64,000 bases of DNA, taken from positions 1-64,000 of the forward strand of contig JALFWW010000005.1 of assembly GCA_022786605.1 (NCBI GenBank), read 5' to 3'. The stretch comes from Clostridia bacterium (GTDB lineage: Bacteria; Bacillota; Clostridia; Lachnospirales; Anaerotignaceae). Positions 8,618 to 17,302 of the stretch are shown here, piece by piece (within the stretch, counting starts at the first letter, position 1; each line of letters opens with the position of its first letter). A program made the position numbers and the translations under genes. The notes under the pieces were generated by a model, which saw nothing but the letters and a program-made list of their open reading frames with translations, ran no database searches and had not been told where the DNA came from.

Positions 8618-9656
8618 AAAATTTACAGCGGTTCGTCTTGTCTGTGCCTTTGCAATCGCGATTTTGCTGACAGTAGTCATCATTTTTTCTGTAAGCAATG
8701 AGCCAGGTACCGCAATCTATAACCTGTTTTTGGGTCCCCTGCAGTCAAAACGTCATTTCTTTGATGTGTTTGCCAGCAGTGTGCCCCTGATTTTTACTGG
8801 TCTGGCGTTGAGCTTGGTATTTAAGTCCGGCAATTTCTCCATGATTGCGGATGCTTCCTTATATACCGGCGGTGTTCTGGCAGCGGCAATCGCGATCATG
8901 CTGCCTTTGCCCATGTTCATCCATCCGGTAGTGATTTTTATCGTTGCCATCATTGTTGGTGGTGTGATCGGCAGCATTCCGGCAATTTTAAAAGTAAAAT
9001 TCAAAGCCAATGAACTGGTAACTTCCCTGATGCTGAACTATGTGTTCTTCTATCTGGGTATCTATACAGTCAACAGCTTTTTTGTAGACCGAGAAGCAGG
9101 TACCTTCGCTTCCCTGAAGTATGCACCTACAGCAACACTGGGCAAGGTTCTGGATGGTACCAAACTGCATTGGGGCTTTTTCATTGCCATTGCGGTGGTG
9201 ATTTTGCTGTACATTCTGGTTTATAAAACAAAATTCGGTTATGAAATCCGTATTTCCGGCAGTAATCCTGAATTCGCGAAATACAGCGGTATCAATACCA
9301 GCCGTGTCATCATTCTGACGCAGGTCATCGCTGGCGCTGTTGCAGGTCTGGGCGGTGCTGTAGAACAGCTTGGGATGTATGAAAGATTTAACTGGCAGGA
9401 TTCTCCGACCTATGCGTGGGACGGCGTAATCATCGCCATTCTGGCTGGCAACAATCCGAAATTCGTTCCTTTGGCGGCGTTTTTCCTGGCATATATCCGT
9501 GTAGGTGCGGATTTGATGTCCAGACGTGCGGACGTACAGAATGAACTGGTATCCATCGTTCAGGCAGTCCTGATCCTGTTCATTACAGCGGAAAGATTCA
9601 TGGCTGGCTGGAAACAGAGACAGGAAGCAAAACAAGCATTGAAGGGGGAAGCGTAA
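8610..9656 (+). CDS. nupB: Nucleoside ABC transporter permease, first subunit
   Basis: 348-residue polytopic membrane protein of the BPD_transp_2 family. The GTG at 8610 is chosen because AGGAGG lies at 8596-8601, 8 nt upstream; this makes it overlap the end of the ATPase gene. Hydrophobic segments run from the N-terminus to the C-terminus with the family loop around FNWQDSPTYAWDG. It pairs with the following permease. Confidence 0.9.
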   Translation: MNKKFTAVRLVCAFAIAILLTVVIIFSVSNEPGTAIYNLFLGPLQSKRHFFDVFASSVPLIFTGLALSLVFKSGNFSMIADASLYTGGVLAAAIAIMLPLPMFIHPVVIFIVAIIVGGVIGSIPAILKVKFKANELVTSLMLNYVFFYLGIYTVNSFFVDREAGTFASLKYAPTATLGKVLDGTKLHWGFFIAIAVVILLYILVYKTKFGYEIRISGSNPEFAKYSGINTSRVIILTQVIAGAVAGLGGAVEQLGMYERFNWQDSPTYAWDGVIIAILAGNNPKFVPLAAFFLAYIRVGADLMSRRADVQNELVSIVQAVLILFITAERFMAGWKQRQEAKQALKGEA

Positions 9657-9657
9657 T

Positions 9658-10626
9658 ATGGATATTTTAAGAGATATTTTTGGTGCCTTAAGCGTACCGG
9701 ATTTCTATTTTGCGATGTTCCGTACCGCAACTCCCGTATTGTTCGCCACATTGGGGGCTATGGTTTCTTCTCGTTCCGGGACAAGCAATATCGCCTTGGA
9801 AGGTACGATGCTGATTTCTGCCTTTGTTGGCGTTGTTGTCAGCGCCTTTACACAGAGCGCATGGGTTGGTTTTTTGGGCGCTGTTTTGGCAGGCTTCATC
9901 ATCAGTAATATTCTGGCGTACTTTGTACTGAAACTGAAATCAAACGCAGTTATTTCCGGTATTGCCATCAATACGCTGGCTTCCGGCGGTACCATCTTTG
10001 TATTGTATCTGATCACAGGGGAAAAGGGTGCTTCCACATCCCTGCACTCTCTGAAACTGCCCAGCATTGATATTCCTGTGATTCAGGATATTCCCATCAT
10101 CGGTCAGATTCTTTCCGGTCACCATGTGTTGACTTATGTAGCGTTGATTTTGGTATTTGCGGTTTGGTATATGTTCAAATATACCAGACTGGGTATGCAC
10201 ATCAGAGCCGTAGGGGAATCCGCTGAAGCGGCTGAATCCGTAGGGATTTCCGTATTGAGAGTAAAATACATCGCCCTGATCATCAGTGGCGTTCTGACTG
10301 CCATGGGCGGCGCATTCCTTTCTATGGGTTATGTAGGTCTGTTCTCCGCGAATATGACAGCCGGTCGTGGTTATATCGCTTTGGCGACACAGGCCATTGC
10401 GGCAGGCAACGCGGTGATCGGTATGTTCGCATCGCTGATTTTTGGTTTCTGCTCCAGCCTTGCGAACTATTTGCAGTCCTCTGGTATTCCTTTGCAGTTT
10501 ATCCAGTTGATGCCTTACATCATCATCGTGATCGTTTACACCTGCTACTGTGCAGCAGTAGAACGGAATAAACTGAAAAGACAGATGCAGGCACACGGGA
10601 AGAAAGGGGAAGAACAGACAAAATGA
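9658..10626 (+). CDS. nupC: Nucleoside ABC transporter permease, second subunit
   Basis: 322-residue polytopic permease of the same family (SGTSNIALEGTMLISAF near the N-terminus, GRGYIALATQAIAAG later). It starts 1 nt after the stop of the first permease and overlaps the adenosine deaminase gene by 4 nt (ATGA). Together the two permeases form the import channel. Confidence 0.9.
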   Translation: MDILRDIFGALSVPDFYFAMFRTATPVLFATLGAMVSSRSGTSNIALEGTMLISAFVGVVVSAFTQSAWVGFLGAVLAGFIISNILAYFVLKLKSNAVISGIAINTLASGGTIFVLYLITGEKGASTSLHSLKLPSIDIPVIQDIPIIGQILSGHHVLTYVALILVFAVWYMFKYTRLGMHIRAVGESAEAAESVGISVLRVKYIALIISGVLTAMGGAFLSMGYVGLFSANMTAGRGYIALATQAIAAGNAVIGMFASLIFGFCSSLANYLQSSGIPLQFIQLMPYIIIVIVYTCYCAAVERNKLKRQMQAHGKKGEEQTK

Positions 10627-11564
10627 TTGAACTTCATTTACATTTGGACGGTTGTGTCAGACCGGAAACGGTTTGGGAACTGGCAAAAGAACAGCAGATT
10701 GACTTAGGCGCGAAAGACTTGGCAGAATTGCGGTATCTGATGCAGGTGCCGGAAGACTGCAAAACACTCCATGAATGTCTGGAAAGATTCCATGTGCCTT
10801 TGAAAGTGATGCAGACAGCGGATGCCATGGAACGGGTGACATTTGAACTGGTGGAAGATTTGGCGAAGCTGGGTCTGCATTATGGGGAAATCCGTTTTGC
10901 GCCACAGCTGTCTTTGGGAAAAGGTCTTTCTCAGGACGAAGTGGTGGAAGCCACTATCAAAGGAGCGAAAAAAGGCATGGAGGCGTATCCGCAAATCAAA
11001 TGCGGTCTGATCCTGTGCTGTATGCGTGGGGAAAACAACCAGCAGGAAAACCTGCAGACCATTGAAACCGCGAAAAAATATCTGGGAGATGTTGTTTGCG
11101 CAGTGGACCTGGCAGGGGCGGAATCCCTGTATCCCACAGAAAACTTTGCCGCTGTTTTTGAAAAAGCAAACGCTTATCATCTGCCCAGAACCATTCACGC
11201 AGGGGAAGCGGCAGGTCCTGACAGCATCAGACAGGCGCTGATTTATGGCACAAAACGTCTGGGACATGGTGTCAATGCGGTGTATGACGACGCATTGGTA
11301 CAGGAGCTCATTGAAAAGGGCATTACTTTGGAAGTTTGTGTCACCAGCAATTATCATACAAAGCTGGTAGACAGTATCGAAAAACATCCTGTGAAAAAAC
11401 TTTTCGATGCAGGTGTGCACGTGACTGTCAACTCTGATAACATGACTGTTTCTGATACAAACCTCTGTAAGGAAATCCAGATATGGAAAGAACGTCTGGG
11501 CTTTACAGACGCGGATATGGCGAAAATGCAGGAATATGCGGAAGAAGCACGTTTTCTGAAATAA
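10623..11564 (+). CDS. add: Adenosine deaminase
   Basis: 313-residue zinc enzyme converting adenosine or deoxyadenosine to inosine. The zinc ligands H5 and H7 are in HLHLDG, a further His and the catalytic Glu are in HAGEAAG, and the His that activates water is in LGHGVNAV. The metal and substrate Asp region reads NSDN rather than the TDDP of classical enzymes, a variant also known in other Gram-positive deaminases. It is the last gene of the operon and so acts on the imported nucleosides. Confidence 0.9.
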   Translation: MIELHLHLDGCVRPETVWELAKEQQIDLGAKDLAELRYLMQVPEDCKTLHECLERFHVPLKVMQTADAMERVTFELVEDLAKLGLHYGEIRFAPQLSLGKGLSQDEVVEATIKGAKKGMEAYPQIKCGLILCCMRGENNQQENLQTIETAKKYLGDVVCAVDLAGAESLYPTENFAAVFEKANAYHLPRTIHAGEAAGPDSIRQALIYGTKRLGHGVNAVYDDALVQELIEKGITLEVCVTSNYHTKLVDSIEKHPVKKLFDAGVHVTVNSDNMTVSDTNLCKEIQIWKERLGFTDADMAKMQEYAEEARFLK

Positions 11565-11576
11565 TGAACAATGAAG

Positions 11577-11607
11577 AACCACCGGCTGCGCCGGTGGTTT
11601 TGTGTTT
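11577..11607 (+). terminator. Terminator of the nucleoside salvage operon
   Basis: A perfect 9-bp GC-rich stem (ACCACCGGC with GCCGGTGGT), a TGC loop and a T-rich tail. The rest of the gap up to 11828 shows only a weak TAAAAT-like box near 11772 and no gene. Confidence 0.85.
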
Positions 11608-11828
11608 TCAGAAAGCATGTGTATTGGTAGGAATCGGAAAAAGAGTGAAAGTATATAGATAGCTTTCTTTTGAATGGAAGACTATGGGACATTCTGATCA
11701 ACGAAAAAGCACATGGAAAAACAAAGGATGCTTATCTGTCATATATAGTGGCAGAGCATTCCCTAATATGGTAAAATAAAAAATAACAGCGATTCTTTTA
11801 CCCTCAGCAACAGAAAGCGGGAAAGCAT

Positions 11829-12731
11829 ATGAAAGTTTCTGCCTTTATGCACTTTGCACGTTTTGGTGTGAAAACAATTTTATTTCGTAAAAAAGAACCT
11901 ATTTTAGGCACTGTGATTGTGACGGATCAATGCAATCTGCAATGCAAACACTGTTCTGTCAACAATATTACCAGTGTGATTCATCCTTATGAGCAGATCA
12001 GAAATGAAATGCGGCAATTGTATGATATGGGGGTACGGATTTTGTTTTTCTGCGGAGGGGAAACATTCCTCTGGAAAGACCAGGGGCGTACTCTGCGGGA
12101 TTTGGTGAAGGAAGCAAAAGATATGGGGTTTCTCATTGTCAATGTGGTGACAAACGGCACATTTCCCATTGATCTGCCGGAAGCGGATTTGATATTGCTG
12201 AGTCTGGATGGTGACAAGGAGCGACATAATGCTATCCGTGGAGATACCTATGATACCATTATGGAAAATATCGAAAATGCTGCTTCTGACAATATCTGTT
12301 TTTATATGGCTATCAATCAGATCAACAAAGATGCTGTACGGCATGTCTGCATGACTGCACGGGATATGAAAAATGTGCGCGCGGTTTCCTTCAACTTTCA
12401 TACACCTTATCCCGATACGAAGGAACTGGCTCTTTCAAAAGAAGAAAAGGCAGAATGCTGCGATGTTATTACGGAAATGATGAAGGCGGGCGTACCTGTA
12501 TTCAATTTAAAAAGCGCCTTTCCATACCTCATTCACAATACATTTCCAACGCCTTGTCATCAGTGTGTGGTTATGGAAAATGGGAAGCTTTCTACTTGTG
12601 GTCGATGTATTGAGGTTCCGGGGCTTTGTGAAGCCTGCGGTTATTTCTTTGTGGCGGAATATACCCTGCTGTTCAGGGGGAATCCGAAAATCATCATGGA
12701 AATGTTGCGAACATATTTGAAATATATTTAG
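11829..12731 (+). CDS. Radical SAM enzyme with Cys-rich C-terminus
   Basis: 300-residue radical SAM protein. CNLQCKHC gives the CxxxCxxC cluster that binds the SAM-cleaving [4Fe-4S]; a GGE motif follows in FFCGGETF. Near residues 240-270 six Cys residues arranged as three CxxC pairs could hold an auxiliary iron-sulfur cluster, as in SPASM-type enzymes. Its stop is 7 nt before the next radical SAM gene, so the two are probably co-transcribed. No precursor peptide gene was found beside it. The reaction is unknown. Confidence 0.8.
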   Translation: MKVSAFMHFARFGVKTILFRKKEPILGTVIVTDQCNLQCKHCSVNNITSVIHPYEQIRNEMRQLYDMGVRILFFCGGETFLWKDQGRTLRDLVKEAKDMGFLIVNVVTNGTFPIDLPEADLILLSLDGDKERHNAIRGDTYDTIMENIENAASDNICFYMAINQINKDAVRHVCMTARDMKNVRAVSFNFHTPYPDTKELALSKEEKAECCDVITEMMKAGVPVFNLKSAFPYLIHNTFPTPCHQCVVMENGKLSTCGRCIEVPGLCEACGYFFVAEYTLLFRGNPKIIMEMLRTYLKYI

Positions 12732-12738
12732 GAGTGCT

Positions 12739-13992
12739 ATGGGGATCATAACAAATTTGACAAGAATGTGGCTGACCCGTTCAGCAAAACCCTTTATCTT
12801 TCAAAATGAATACGACCAGAAATTGCCTTTTGTGGAATGTGATCATCTGGGGCTTTATGTACATATCCCATTCTGCGAAAGCATCTGTCATTTCTGCCCT
12901 TACTGCAAGGTCAAATACGAAAAAGAACTGTGTGACCGCTACATAGATGCGCTGCTTCAAGAAATCCATCTGGCAGGCAGTCAGCAGGAAGGCAGAAAAA
13001 CTGCCACCAGTCTATACTTTGGCGGCGGCACACCGGCACTTGCTGCAGGGCGTCTGAAGGAGATCATAGATGCTCTTCAGGAGCATTTTATCATCATAGA
13101 AGGCATTGGTGTGGAGTTACATCCTGATAACGTGACACCTGCTGTTTTGCGGATTTTGAAAGATGCCGGCGTGACGAAAATCAGTATAGGTATCCAGTCT
13201 TTTCAAGAAAAGTTTCAAAGCGTTTTGGGGCGAGAAAGGGTGGATATGGTTTCACTGCGGGAGGCATTGTCAGAAGTTCCTTTCGAAACGGTGTCCATGG
13301 ATTTTATTTTTGCACTGCCGGAACAGACTTTTGCGGATTTGCGAGGGGATATAGATACCGCTTTCCAAATGGGTGCCAATCATGTGGCAATTTATCCATT
13401 CATTGACTTTACATTCACATCCAGTAATGTCAAAGTCATGCCCAAAAAAGAAAAACGGGCGTTATTGGATGAAATCACCTGTTATTGTATGAAGAAAGGC
13501 TATGCCCGCAGTTCCATCTGGACATTTTCCAGTGAAAAAGAAGCAAAGTATTCTTCCATGACAAGAGATCATTTTCTGGGTTTTGGGTGTTCAGCGACGA
13601 CACTGCTTAAAGAGCAGTTTAAAATCAATACATTTTCTGTGGAGGAATACTGCAAAAGAATCGATGAGGGAAAACTGCCGACTTCCCTGACCATTCGTTT
13701 TTCTCTGCGTCAGAGAATGGTGTATTATTTGTTCTGGACAGCCTACAGCACGAAAGTGGATGGAGCGGCATTTGAAAAATTTTTTGGTGTACCGCTGGAA
13801 AGGGTGTATGGCTGGGAACTGAAAATCGCCAAGGCATTGGGCTTTCTGACTGAGGAAAACGGTGTATATCAAATGACGCTGAAAGGCGCTTTTTATTACC
13901 ATTATTATGAGAATTTCTATACCCTTGCGTATATTGATAAAATGTGGGGAATCATGAGAGAAGAAGCTTTTCCAAAAGAAATTGTGCTATAG
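12739..13992 (+). CDS. HemW/HemN-like radical SAM protein
   Basis: 417-residue member of the coproporphyrinogen III oxidase-like radical SAM group. The cluster motif is CESICHFCPYC following YVHIPF, and the family GGGTP motif is present (LYFGGGTPAL), as is IGIQSFQ. Members include oxygen-independent coproporphyrinogen oxidase, the heme chaperone HemW, and heme-degrading or methyltransferase enzymes such as ChuW/HutW. It starts 7 nt after another radical SAM gene. No other tetrapyrrole gene lies nearby, so the precise role is open. Confidence 0.8.
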   Translation: MGIITNLTRMWLTRSAKPFIFQNEYDQKLPFVECDHLGLYVHIPFCESICHFCPYCKVKYEKELCDRYIDALLQEIHLAGSQQEGRKTATSLYFGGGTPALAAGRLKEIIDALQEHFIIIEGIGVELHPDNVTPAVLRILKDAGVTKISIGIQSFQEKFQSVLGRERVDMVSLREALSEVPFETVSMDFIFALPEQTFADLRGDIDTAFQMGANHVAIYPFIDFTFTSSNVKVMPKKEKRALLDEITCYCMKKGYARSSIWTFSSEKEAKYSSMTRDHFLGFGCSATTLLKEQFKINTFSVEEYCKRIDEGKLPTSLTIRFSLRQRMVYYLFWTAYSTKVDGAAFEKFFGVPLERVYGWELKIAKALGFLTEENGVYQMTLKGAFYYHYYENFYTLAYIDKMWGIMREEAFPKEIVL

Positions 13993-13995
13993 AGA

Positions 13996-14030
13996 AAAAA
14001 GACCGTCTGATACATACAGACGGTCTTTTT
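13996..14030. terminator. Bidirectional terminator
   Basis: A 14-bp stem (13996-14009 with 14017-14030) flanked by an A run on the left and a T run on the right lies between the convergent radical SAM and ECF genes. The stop codon of the minus-strand ECF gene falls at its edge. Confidence 0.85.
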
Positions 14031-14538
14031 ATAATGGTGTGTGGCATCCGGTATATAACCGTTCCAGCAGATGACGCAGCGGACGGAAAAGTACCAGACA
14101 AACAATGAAATTGCCGATGCAGTGAGTTACATCAAAGAGCAGTCCTGATGTCCAATAAGCCAAAGCGGCGCCTATGCCGCCGACAACGAGATAGGGCAGG
14201 GTGCAGAGGGCGCCGAAAGCCAGCCCGAAAAATCCTGAAAGTATGCTCCAGAAAAGAAGGGAGCGGTTTTCGCGGAAAATGTGGGCAGCCAGCGCCAGTA
14301 TGCTCCAAAGATACAGATAACTGAACCACCACATGCCAAATCCATAACAAAAGCCCTCCAGCAGCACGAAGGCGTATATGATGAGGAAAACCTTTCTGCC
14401 GCAGGTCAGGGTGTAGAGGATGATGAGCAGACTGACGACTTCTACATTGGGCAAGACTGCCAGAAAGACTTGTCCCAAAAACAGTATGGCAGTCAAAAGA
14501 CCGAGAATGGTCAGTTCACGGATATTCTGTTTTGACAA
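14029..14538 (-). CDS. ECF transporter S component
   Basis: 169-residue hydrophobic protein with about five to six membrane segments and a small soluble fraction, typical of substrate-capture (S) subunits of energy-coupling factor vitamin importers. The start is TTG at 14538, 1 nt after the DUF4430 stop, with its ribosome site (AAGAAGG) inside that gene, so translation is coupled. The shared A/A'/T module is not in this window. The partner hints at a corrinoid or similar cofactor, but this is inference. Confidence 0.75.
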   Translation of the reverse strand: MSKQNIRELTILGLLTAILFLGQVFLAVLPNVEVVSLLIILYTLTCGRKVFLIIYAFVLLEGFCYGFGMWWFSYLYLWSILALAAHIFRENRSLLFWSILSGFFGLAFGALCTLPYLVVGGIGAALAYWTSGLLFDVTHCIGNFIVCLVLFRPLRHLLERLYTGCHTPL

Positions 14539-14539
14539 A

Positions 14540-14932
14540 TCAATAGCCTTCTTTCAGCGTCAGTTCAAACTGGTCCTGATCCTGTATGGGAGTCTGGTCT
14601 GCTCCTGTGTTGACCATTTCTCCTGCTTTGGTGATGCACCACCACTGTTCTTTGCTGTCATCTGCCGTTTCTCCGTCAACTGTGGTGATGAACATGCCGT
14701 AGGGTCCCTCAGTACCCTCCGCAAGATGCTGTTCTGTCAGTGCTTCCCCCAGGTATTCCGCGTCAGTGTCATAGGAAAATGTGCTTTTGCTGCCGTCACT
14801 ATGAATGACAGAAATGGTGAGCTGTTTTTCGCCGACAGCAGTATCTGGTCTGGTCTGGAAAAAGACGATGATCGCCAGAACGCAGCACAGCGCCAGAAGA
14901 ATGCCGGCAAGTTTCGTTTGTTTTTTCTGCAT
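14540..14932 (-). CDS. DUF4430 exported protein
   Basis: 130-residue protein with one N-terminal membrane segment (about residues 8-26) that may be a signal anchor, followed by a DUF4430 domain. That domain family resembles the C-terminal domain of the cobalamin-binding transcobalamin/intrinsic factor group. The ATG at 14932 follows AGGAGG closely. It is co-transcribed with the ECF S component and could present a ligand to it at the cell surface. No cobalamin riboswitch is visible in the short leader. Confidence 0.75.
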   Translation of the reverse strand: MQKKQTKLAGILLALCCVLAIIVFFQTRPDTAVGEKQLTISVIHSDGSKSTFSYDTDAEYLGEALTEQHLAEGTEGPYGMFITTVDGETADDSKEQWWCITKAGEMVNTGADQTPIQDQDQFELTLKEGY

Positions 14933-14959
14933 TTTGACCTCCTATGGGTGTTTTCTTTT

Positions 14960-14988
14960 ATCTTAAAATGGGGGATTTTGTTTGTCAA
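14960..14988 (-). promoter_or_regulatory. Promoter of the DUF4430-ECF pair
   Basis: On the minus strand, TTGACA (14983-14988) and TAAGAT (14960-14965) are separated by exactly 17 bp, with the DUF4430 start about 28 nt downstream. Confidence 0.75.
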
Positions 14989-15100
14989 GGCAGTTGAACG
15001 CAAATGTAGAAAAGGAAAACGGCACAGGGTGTAGATGTGAAAAAATGTTTCGTGGATTGTGTTTTTTTAAGAAAAGTTAAGATGCTGTTAAGAAAATTGT

Positions 15101-15129
15101 TGACAGGATTGGAAAAATTTAATACGCTG
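15101..15129 (+). promoter_or_regulatory. Possible promoter of the purine permease
   Basis: TTGACA at 15101-15106 is followed after 17 bp by a weak TACGCT. A GATAAT lies a little farther downstream. The leader shows no purine riboswitch. Confidence 0.4.
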
Positions 15130-15175
15130 ATAATGCAAATAACAAAAGCAAAGAAGAAAAAGGAGGATTTTACCA

Positions 15176-16555
15176 ATGAATGGTCTGCTGGAGAGAACGT
15201 TTCATCTTTCGAAGAACCATACCAATGTAAAAACAGAAGTTTTGGCAGGGATTACGACTTTTATGACAATGGCGTATATCCTTGCGGTAAACCCGTCTGT
15301 GCTGTCATCGGCAGGCATGGACAGCGGCGCGGTATTCACCGCAACGGCACTGGCATCCTGTCTGGCAACACTGATGATGGCAGCCTTTTCCAATTATCCC
15401 TTCGCGTTGGCACCCGGCATGGGCTTGAACGCGTTTTTTGCCTACACCGTTGTAGGGCAGATGGGATTCAGCTGGCATGTGGCACTGGCGGCGGTATTCG
15501 TGGAAGGGCTGGTATTTATTGTGCTTTCCCTGACCAATGTGCGGGAAGCTATTTTTAACTGCATCCCTATGTCATTAAAATCAGGGATTACATGCGGTAT
15601 CGGTCTGTTTATCGCTTTCATCGGCTTCCAGAACTCCAAATTGGTGGTTGACGGGGCAACATTGGTGGCGATTTATCCCTTTAAAGCAGCACTGGCTGAC
15701 GGCAGATTCTGGTCTGAAGGCATTGGCGCACTGCTGGCATTTGTCGGCATCATCCTGACTGTTGCGTTTATGATCAAAAAAGTGCCCGGCGGCATTTTGC
15801 TGGGGATTTTGTGCACATGGATTTTGGGTATTATTTTACAGCTGACAGGCGTTTACCAGCCCAATCCAGAACTGGGAATGTATTCTGTACTGCCTGATTT
15901 TTCCGCAGGATTTGGGATTCCTTCTTTAAAACCGACTTTGATGCAAATGGACTTTACAGGTCTGCTGGGCTTGAACTTCATCACGGTGATGCTCTCTTTC
16001 CTGTTTGTAGACCTTTTCGACACCATGGGTACCCTCATCGGTGTGGCATCTAAAGCGGATATGCTGGACGAAAACGGAAAACTGCCCCGTATCCGCGGCG
16101 CCCTCATGGCGGACGCTGTTGGTACAAGCTTGGGTGCGGTTTTGGGTACATCTACTGTCAGCACTTATGTAGAAAGCTCCTCTGGCGTTATGGCAGGGGG
16201 CAGAACCGGTCTGACTTCTGTGGTAACTGGTCTGCTGTTTGCGGTGGCGTTGTTCCTTTCTCCCATTTTCTTGGCGATTCCTTCTTTCGCCACAGCACCT
16301 GCGCTGGTGGTCGTTGGGTTTATGATGATCACAACAGTGTTCCGCATTGATTTCAACGATATGAGCGAAGCCATTCCTGCTTTCGTTGCCATGATTGTGA
16401 TGCCTTTCATGTATTCCATTTCCGAAGGCATTGCGTTGGGTGTTATCTCTTATGTGCTGATCCAGATCGTTTCCGGCAAAGTAAGAGAAAAGAAAGTACA
16501 TTGGCTCATGTATGTACTGGCAATCGCCTTTGTATTGAAATATCTTTTTGTATAA
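15176..16555 (+). CDS. NCS2-family purine base permease (PbuG/AzgA-like)
   Basis: 459-residue polytopic membrane protein of the AzgA/PbuG branch of the NCS2 family, which imports hypoxanthine, guanine or adenine by proton symport. Diagnostic stretches are GITTFMTMAYILAVNP near the N-terminus, APGMGLNAFFAYTV, and DLFDTMGTLIGVA in the middle. AGGAGG lies just before the ATG. It is monocistronic, divergent from the ECF pair, and complements the nucleoside importer upstream. Specificity among purines cannot be read from the sequence. Confidence 0.88.
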   Translation: MNGLLERTFHLSKNHTNVKTEVLAGITTFMTMAYILAVNPSVLSSAGMDSGAVFTATALASCLATLMMAAFSNYPFALAPGMGLNAFFAYTVVGQMGFSWHVALAAVFVEGLVFIVLSLTNVREAIFNCIPMSLKSGITCGIGLFIAFIGFQNSKLVVDGATLVAIYPFKAALADGRFWSEGIGALLAFVGIILTVAFMIKKVPGGILLGILCTWILGIILQLTGVYQPNPELGMYSVLPDFSAGFGIPSLKPTLMQMDFTGLLGLNFITVMLSFLFVDLFDTMGTLIGVASKADMLDENGKLPRIRGALMADAVGTSLGAVLGTSTVSTYVESSSGVMAGGRTGLTSVVTGLLFAVALFLSPIFLAIPSFATAPALVVVGFMMITTVFRIDFNDMSEAIPAFVAMIVMPFMYSISEGIALGVISYVLIQIVSGKVREKKVHWLMYVLAIAFVLKYLFV

Positions 16556-16564
16556 GAACACATC

Positions 16565-16597
16565 AAAGCCCCTCTGCGAAAACAGGGGGCTTTTTTT
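16565..16597 (+). terminator. Terminator of the purine permease gene
   Basis: An AAAGCCCC/GGGGGCTTT stem with a one-base bulge, followed by seven Ts. Confidence 0.8.
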
Positions 16598-16611
16598 ATG
16601 GGCGGAACACC

Positions 16612-16641
16612 TTGGCATTTTCCTCTCGTTTGTAGTATACT
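16612..16641 (+). promoter_or_regulatory. Promoter of recX and the TPR gene
   Basis: TTGGCA (16612-16617) and TATACT (16636-16641) are 18 bp apart. This makes the ATG at 16650 too close to the promoter to be a start and supports the ATG at 16677. Confidence 0.6.
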
Positions 16642-16676
16642 AATAAGATATGAAATCAGAGCAAGGAGAGAACGAC

Positions 16677-17300
16677 ATGCTGGTGACAGCCATCATTCCG
16701 CAGAAAAAAGACCCTGCGAAACGAAATATTTTTATCGATGGGGAATTTGCTTTTTCCCTCATTGCACAGGATGTGCGGTATTTTAAACTGCGGGAAGGGG
16801 AGCCGATCCCACAGGAAATATACGATACCATTCAGGATAATTTGATTTATATACAGGCACAGGATACAGCCCTCCATTATCTGGGCTATAAAATGCGGAC
16901 AGAGGCGGAACTGCGGCGGAAGCTGACAGAAAAGGAATTTGCGCCTCAGGTCATCGAAAAGGTCATGGACTTTCTTTGTCGTTATGGTTACTGCGATGAT
17001 AAAGCATACGCCAAAAGCTTTGTGAAAGAACGTCTGCGGCTGAAACCAAAGGGGGCTTATGCCCTGAAAATGGAACTGCGGCAGAAAGGCATTTCCGAGA
17101 AAATCGCCGAAGAAGTGCTGGCAGAAACAGATTTGAACGAAGCGGAAGACGCTGCCCGTTGGATACTGAAAAAAACGCGGGGCAATCTGGAATTGGATGA
17201 GAAAGAAAAACAACGGCTTTACGGCTTTTTGCAGCGGAAAGGCTACCGATGGGATACCATACGGGAAGCCATGGCGCTTGTAGAAGCAGGGGAGGTATGA
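16677..17300 (+). CDS. recX: Regulatory protein RecX
   Basis: 207-residue RecX-family protein that modulates RecA filaments. Hallmarks include LGYKMRTEAELRRKL, FLCRYGYCDDKAYAKSFV and LKPKGAYALKMELRQKGI, the tandem three-helix repeats of the family. The ATG at 16677 is preceded by AGGAG at 16664-16668. recA is not adjacent. The stop overlaps the region of the next start, so the TPR gene is probably in the same transcript. Confidence 0.88.
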   Translation: MLVTAIIPQKKDPAKRNIFIDGEFAFSLIAQDVRYFKLREGEPIPQEIYDTIQDNLIYIQAQDTALHYLGYKMRTEAELRRKLTEKEFAPQVIEKVMDFLCRYGYCDDKAYAKSFVKERLRLKPKGAYALKMELRQKGISEKIAEEVLAETDLNEAEDAARWILKKTRGNLELDEKEKQRLYGFLQRKGYRWDTIREAMALVEAGEV

Positions 17301-17302
17301 AA

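Noticed and set aside
11571-11630. Short plus-strand frame before the radical SAM genes as a peptide precursor
   Set aside because: It overlaps the adenosine deaminase terminator, has no ribosome site and no precursor-like features.
14933-15035. Cobalamin riboswitch upstream of the DUF4430 gene
   Set aside because: The leader from the promoter to the start is about 28 nt, far too short for a B12 aptamer.
15000-15175. Purine riboswitch before the purine permease
   Set aside because: The conserved purine-aptamer loop sequences are absent; only a possible promoter and ribosome site are seen.
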